From contig OY987226.1 of NCBI GenBank assembly GCA_963920705.1, positions 11,596,501 through 11,660,500 on the forward strand: a stretch of 64,000 nt of DNA, read 5' to 3'. The position numbers and the translations under genes are program-made. Every line of letters begins with the position of its first letter. Within the stretch, counting starts at the first letter, position 1. This stretch comes from Odiellus spinosus. Lineage: Eukaryota > Arthropoda > Arachnida > Opiliones > Phalangiidae. Of the stretch, positions 58,436 through 64,000 are shown piece by piece. The notes below the pieces were generated by a model, which was not told the DNA's origin, ran no database searches, and saw only the letters and a list, made by a program, of their open reading frames with translations.

Positions 58436-60540
58436 ATCTTAAAATAACAAATGATTATATATAATTGTAATAAGAGAGGTCATATCTTTCCTCAAAAGAT
58501 ATAACACGGGAATAGAATAAATAGAACAATAAAATATTGGTTAAAAAAATAACAAAAATGATTGTTTCGTATTTTGTAGGCTGTTTTGTTTAAGTCAAGG
58601 CCCAAATATTTTATTGTACTTTAGGAGAGGAGGACTGTTTAGCAATTTAATGACAATTAAAACTAATCAAACGCGTATTATTTAAAGACGATTTTTTTAA
58701 GCAACAAAAATGAAATTCAAAATATGCGTATACGATTATTAAGAATTCAAAATTATTTGAAAATTAATGCAATTTTTATCAAAGTTATATAAAATAAATT
58801 GTATAATCTAGAAACGGAACATCAACACGTGAATTTTATATGAAACTGTGATATATAAAGCGCGCGAAGTCACTACAATACGAAATTCGGAACTATAAAA
58901 CTTTAACGTTTTCCCCCATTCTGCAAAACAGTTCCCATCACTTTTTGTCTTTAAAGGAGGAAAGACTGAAAAATGATTTTCTTCAATTTGTAGAGACCAC
59001 CTAGAAAAATAGATTTAACCTTATTTCTACAAAACGAATTAGAACCAAAAGTGGATCAGTTACTTAACGTACTCAATTTCACTTCGGCAATGCGAACTTC
59101 ATTGTTCAATTAATCAGAAATTTACGGTAAAATAAAATGACCCCACCCCCAAACATTTTTCGCACCAGAAATTCTTATAAATTCTCTCAATTACTTTCTT
59201 CGTTTCCAAATGGTTGTGGTTGTAAGATTGGCAGGAAGTTTGGAATCCATGAGGGCAGTAGGGGGAGGCAAACGAGGCAATTGCCCTGCCCCCACCCCGG
59301 ATCAGAGATTTCCCAGCTTAACTTTAAGTCAACATTTTTTAAAATAAAGAAAGAAGTCAAGATGTAGACCAAATATTATTAGGTTCAATCTTTTTACAAG
59401 TATAATATTTTCATAGCCACTTTAGAAAGTTAAAACCCAAAGAATGTTATTGCAATAGTAGTAGGAGTCTCGAGACAGTAGACTTCAAAGCTAATTAAGT
59501 TAATTAACAAGCTGAAAGCCTGGGGTTGAACTTTTCAAGGTTAATTTTGTTCAGGAATAACAAGAATTAAGCGAAGAAACGACCGATTTTTTAATCACAC
59601 ACTCACGCTCATGCAGGTTTCTTATCAGAAAAAGATGTATGCCTTGGGCTTATTAGCTTTATGCCTATATATATTTCGATATGGTTCATTCAATCCAAAC
59701 TGTCTGTTAATTTCGGTTCATGAAAGCTCCGTTAAAAGATACGTTAAACATTAATTGGCTTTGGATTTTACAATTAAAAACCTCCGTAGCAGTAAAAACT
59801 ATACTTGCGTTCAAAGGGAGTTTGCAGACTACTTTTTTCCCGATGTGGTCTCGTTCGCTTCAGCTTCTCTCATTTTTCCAACGTCGTGTTTAAACTTCGG
59901 AGTTATTGACAGACGGACATGGTTACATAGAGAATTATATATTTTGATTTTAACTAATTTTAAAATTGTGAACCAAAATTTTAAATTGTCCCTTTTAAGC
60001 CCAGAAATAGATTTTAAAAATGAGTTGTCTGTCCTTCTTTAAGTAGCGGATGGAAAGAAAAGTACTAGCGGCGGCGGGGACCAATAAATAGGACGATAGC
60101 TCGTAAAAAATTGAGGATTTTTATTTTCTGAAAATCAGACATAAACACATTCTCTATAGTTTTACAGCGCTTCATTCCCGGCGGTTTCTTATATTATAAC
60201 TTTTCCATTTTTGTTCCCTTCTCATTTCTTTGTGGAGTTTTGCAGTCTTCAAAAGTACTTTAAGGAAACATTTTCACCATTGCAACCTTAAATATTTGAT
60301 CGATTATATCAAAATTGGTTGACGAGACTCGAGATTGTTACCTTTCAAATCAATAAGGAATGTAAGATATTTTTTCTCCTCTAGAAGTTATCTAAGCAGA
60401 CGACGCTTTTTTTCAGTACTCAATTTCATTTCTACAACGTTCTATTGTTGAGTAAAGTGTTCACTAAATTAAGAGCTCGTGGACTAGTATGATTGTATGA
60501 GTAGACGAAATAGAGGAAAGGCCGGAAACCAACCCCTATC
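58436..60540. other. Non-coding; C-rich GGCAATTGCC segment at 59240-59310
   Basis: At 59253-59299 GGGGGAGGCAAACGAGGCAA is followed by TTGCCCTGCCCCCACCCC, a compositionally odd near-palindrome reminiscent of hAT-type transposon ends. There is no second end nearby, so it stays unassigned. Confidence 0.45.
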
Positions 60541-60890
60541 TTAAAATGGCCGTAACATTTCTCTATGACCTTCTAAGCATAATCCAATTGCACCATTGGA
60601 AAGTAGACGTTCCTTAGATTATTTTAAAACAATCAAATTTTGTTTCTCGATCCGCTCGGAAAACATGTTTCGCCACTGATATAGAAATCAAGCAAAAGCC
60701 CGAAAATAACTTTATCTTAAAATGTCCCTGACCTCTCTCTATGACTCTCTAGGCATAAACCGATTGCATCACTCGAAAGAAGACGTTCCTTAGATTATTT
60801 TAAGACCATCGAATTATGTTTCTCCACTAGAAAAGGATGTTTCGCCATTGTTAGTTACGCCACTGATAGTTAGACCAATGCCCCAGAAGT
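60541..60890. repeat. 176-bp tandem duplication
   Basis: TTAAAATGGCCGTAACATTT (60541) and TTAAAATGTCCCTGACCTCT (60717) start two copies that share TCTCTATGAC, GCATAA.CC.ATTGCA, AGACGTTCCTTAGATTATTT and GTTTCGCCA. About 80% identity by eye. Confidence 0.9.
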
Positions 60891-62727
60891 ATAAGCTGCC
60901 ATCAAACTTTTTATAGTGTCTCCTAGAAATAGGGTTTAGCCTAGCTTCGTGGTCGTTGCAATTTAATAGAAGTGGCAATAGAATTAAGCTCTCGCAAATT
61001 GCTAATTCCAGGAATTTCGAAAGGGGGCTGTCAAGAAAAAAGCTTAAATTGTATATTATTTTTAAGGAATTTTCGGTTTGGAATTTTAAAACTTAAAAAC
61101 CGGCCAAAAACACGCTTCCGTCCAACCGTTTTTCCTTCAAATGATCATCGAAAACCACCCAAATTGGATAGAAACCACCCAACTGGCAATCTTGAGTCTG
61201 ATATGTTTTATTGGAGAGTTTTAATAAACTTCCGTTACGGTATAAATATGCAAATCAATTATTTTTTCCATTCAAATTTAATTATATATCAATTATTCGG
61301 GTTGTATTTTTGATTCGAATACATTCCCAAACAAAAAACTTTCTTCAATTTTCAATCAAAAATAAATTTTTACTCTCGAAGTTTTACTGGGTTTTCCAAG
61401 ATTGTAACGCAGCGAGTCTATTTTAACTTCCAAGTATACGTGATACCCATTTCCATTTTGGGAAATAAAATAAAAAATAAAAGTCCTCTGGAAATCCCCG
61501 ACGGTTGAATTGTTGATCAGCAACAGATGGGGGAGTAGAGCCGCCGCTTTGAGTTTGCTTAAGGGAGGAGGGATGGAAAAACGAGGGTTACATTGGAATC
61601 CTAGATTTTCTAACAGTAGTGGGTTATACTTTATTCAAAGGGTAAGAGGGGTGGATGCACGGAACGTAGCTAGCGATGACTCCAACGTGTCTCCCCTATC
61701 TCTCTTTCTCTCTCTTTTACTCTAGCTCGGAGAGTAAAAGAGTAATCTTTTCCGTATCCGACGCCATTTCTCTTGTCGCTTTGTCGTTCGGGCTCGAAAG
61801 AAGTTTTTGAATGCAAAAAAGTCGTATTTAGATTTTGGGGAAAGATTTAAAGTAATGCTGTAAAGCATTAATTAATTATTAAAGTAATCAGTTGTGGCAT
61901 AATAAAATTTATTATATAATAGAATAAAAGTAATTACTGAAATTCTTTATTGGACTTGGATTCAGTTCTTTCAAAAAACCTTTGATAGTGACAATAAATG
62001 TTAAAGATAATTTAGTTTACGAAATTCAATCTATTTATCTTAAAAACACTTGTTAAACATCTTCAAAACATTTTTTATTGGAAACAAAAATCAGAATAGT
62101 TGAACTTTGTCACTAATATGGTCTCGTTGCTAATTCTCGCCCATTATGACACGTCACTTTTGTGAAAGTACTTAATCTAGTTATCCCTATCTACTTTTCA
62201 ATCAAAACTTAATCACCTTTCAGAAACATTCAACTTTATCAAGCGGAAAGAAAAAATTGAAATACTTTTGGCATTTTAATTTTGAAGTTTATTAAAGGTA
62301 TACTAAACTTTGAAAACAAGTTATTTTCAATCGATTTAGAATTTTAAATTATGCCTAAACACGGTATCAAAACTAGCCAAAGATTTCGTGTTAATTCGCT
62401 TTTCATAATCATATAGTTGCAAAATTATGCCCGAAGAAATTTAAGATTTTATTTCAAAATGACACATTTGCTGGTGAGAATCCGTTAGTCTTTGAAATAT
62501 TGCCTGTACCGAAATGTTTGTGGAAATAGCGCGTGCTTTAGAGTCAAATTGATTCATGTGCCATTTTTATACGATATTCCATTGTCATCAGCAACTCGCT
62601 TTTCTCTGGAATGTTTCTAGTCCATAATTTCTTCGAAACGAATTTAGGCTTAGCCAGTTCAGTTTCAAACTTTGATAATTGACTGTAAATTGCCGCGAAA
62701 CCTTTGATGTGGTTTTTACGAGAAGCC
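60891..62727. other. Non-coding; W repeat copy at 62628-62712
   Basis: A 113-codon open stretch (60972-61313) has no motif. TTTAGCCTAGCTTCGTGG at 60932 is part of the low-copy word family also at 13787 and 37445. The W copy matches 16865-16928. Confidence 0.5.
62628..62712 (+). repeat. W interspersed repeat copy
   Basis: TTTCTTCGAAACGAATTTAG, GCTTAGCCAG, GACTGTAAATTGCCGCGAAA; same order as 16865-16928. Confidence 0.65.
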
Positions 62728-62800
62728 GTTGAAACTCTCCTTTGAAGTCTATTAATTTAATGTTCCATAGAGTACTCCTCGTTGGTGTGGCGTTTCTTCG
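62728..62800 (+). mobile_element. Single arm of fold-back element M
   Basis: GAGAAGCCGTTGAAACTCTC then CTTTGAAGTCTATTAAT and TAATGTTCCATAGAGTACTC match the M arm and its inner flank at 31958-32002 and 31935-31957 (reverse complement). The other arm is not present. Confidence 0.75.
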
Positions 62801-64000
62801 ACTTCTGTTTTTACACAAATTTTAACAGTTCAAATCAATTAAAAACAACTTTTTGTCGGAGTCTAATATCCATTTTAAAACGAATCAAACCAAGATATAA
62901 AGTTTTGAATATACGTTTTTAAAAGCTTTAAAAAGCTAAAAATAATTCATAAAGCTTGGAAAGAAAGTGGGGGACATCATAAACTAATTAAGTTGTTAAA
63001 TTGGTTATTTCAAAAGTCCATTAAAAATAAGTTGTATTCGACTCTTCAGCCATATTGGAACCTAAAATTTTACTATCAATTGAATTTCCGTTCAAAACTT
63101 TGTTTTGCAGTTTACGACCTTATTACATTGTAAAATCTTTTATTTTTTCGTAAGAGCGTGGCGTTCTTGGGAACCTCTTGGGCGCTGACTATCTCTGAGA
63201 GAGTGAATCCCATTGAGCTAGTGACAATCCCCCTCGAAGAATGTCAGTAAGCCGTTCGGCCGTAAAGAAGTAATTTGTCGCGTCCAACAAAATATCTTAG
63301 CCGTAAACGATTTATTCTTACAAATTTTTTTATCATTCCGTCGCTTTTTTTCTTCTTGTGGACGTTAAAAGAGCTCTAGATCGGAGAATAGAGGCTAAAT
63401 TTTAACGACAATGGGGCGCGCCGAGCTCGAGGTATTCGTTTGATTCGTTATTGAGCAATTTACAAACAAACGAAAGCTCCGTGCGGATTTATACACAATA
63501 TAAAATCTAATAAGGATAAAAATAGTTTTCAAGACTGTTTTCATGAACACGAAGGTTGGAGAAAATGTTGCCTTACGCGGTTTCGATTGGATGGAGCGAT
63601 GTAAGGAGTGAATGCGCTTTCTTTAAATCGAAAATGATCTTTAATTTCTAATCACCGAACCACGCATCGCTAAGCCTATAACTGTCGATTTTTCAATCTT
63701 CGCGCAAATGGAAATTCGGTTAAACGATATTCATTCCATCGCTGCGTAGAAATTTCTAATGATTTGGGGGAAAAAAAGGCAACATTTTGAACATTTATGT
63801 TAAATGGCATTAAACAACAGTTCTATTAACAATTATTATTGGTGCTTATGGGCGGATTAATTATTTAACGGGAAATACTGAAAAATATACTTGACTATTT
63901 AAACCATTAAAGCGAGACTTGGAGTTTAAAATGGAACAGCTTTTGAATTTACAATATTAGCCCTTACAAGCACTCCCTCAGTAAGAGAGTTTCATGACGT
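62801..64000. other. Non-coding; L copy and a J fragment at the window end
   Basis: L copy at 63471-63508. AAATGGAACAGCTTTTGAAT at 63929-63948 matches the J repeat inside the MITE at 25581-26029 (minus orientation there), so another such element may begin here and run off the window. Confidence 0.5.
63471..63508 (+). repeat. L interspersed repeat copy
   Basis: CGAAAGCTCCGTGCGGATTT then ATACACAATATAAAATCT, in the + orientation. Confidence 0.65.

Larger units (their letters stand above)
8327..64000 (+). other. Probable giant intron downstream of the receptor exon (open to window end)
   Basis: No further receptor exon was recognised downstream. The next one should be about 83 bp, start with the last base of the split Arg codon and encode the strand leading to the Cys-loop (a Cys-Pro-Met type motif). 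A short exon could be missed by eye. If none exists, this intron is at least 55.7 kb. It holds nearly all the repeats listed below. Confidence 0.5.

Noticed and set aside
59240-59310. hAT-like transposon terminus (GGCAATTGCC flanked by C/G runs)
   Set aside because: No matching second end or 8-bp target duplication was found; resemblance rests on composition.

Overview
This window looks like intergenic or intronic DNA from an invertebrate animal. It is strongly AT-rich, has very long stretches without coding potential, has GT/AG splice sites around its one clear exon, and is full of short palindromic transposons and minisatellites. I see no operons or ribosome binding sites. The phylum cannot be settled from one exon. 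The exon resembles RDL/GRD-type GABA receptor subunits, which fits a protostome but does not prove it.

Only one protein-coding segment is convincing: an internal exon at 8100-8326 (+ strand) of a Cys-loop ligand-gated anion channel, covering the middle of the extracellular ligand-binding domain. I could not find the preceding or following exon by eye. If the exon belongs to an intact gene, the rest of the window is intron: at least 8.1 kb upstream and up to 55.7 kb downstream. The only other protein trace is a non-LTR retrotransposon reverse-transcriptase C-terminal remnant on the minus strand at 45410-45718.

The rest is repeats. (1) Palindromic MITEs of about 410-450 bp lie in TTAA target sites: family A at 6496, 20846, 38234, 54186 (left end lost) and 56877, a diverged relative at 25581, half copies at 27181 and 55527, and a second TTAA family (V) at 12718 and 24330. 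(2) Other fold-back elements sit at 14854, 23181, 26879 and 31653. (3) Elements with GCGTTCATAC-like ends (B and C) sit at 19646, 36214, 36963 and 50364. (4) A 46-bp-unit repeat (E) occurs in opposite orientations at 5495 and 55345. (5) A short interspersed repeat (L) occurs at least eight times. (6) Tandem arrays include about 65 bp x 6 (185-600), about 41 bp with a ~207-bp higher-order period (9015-9870), 32 bp x ~47 (10829-12338), ~125 bp (35750-36890, split by a C element), 28 bp (38205-38772, split by a MITE) and 25 bp x ~20.7, nearly perfect (41199-41715), the last enclosed by perfect 31-bp inverted repeats.

Nothing here looks like a multi-gene system. The points of interest are the datable nesting of transposons in minisatellites, the TTAA-specific MITE families with no visible transposase, and the young 25-bp array inside an inverted-repeat unit. 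All repeat boundaries and copy numbers were read by eye and are approximate unless stated to be exact.
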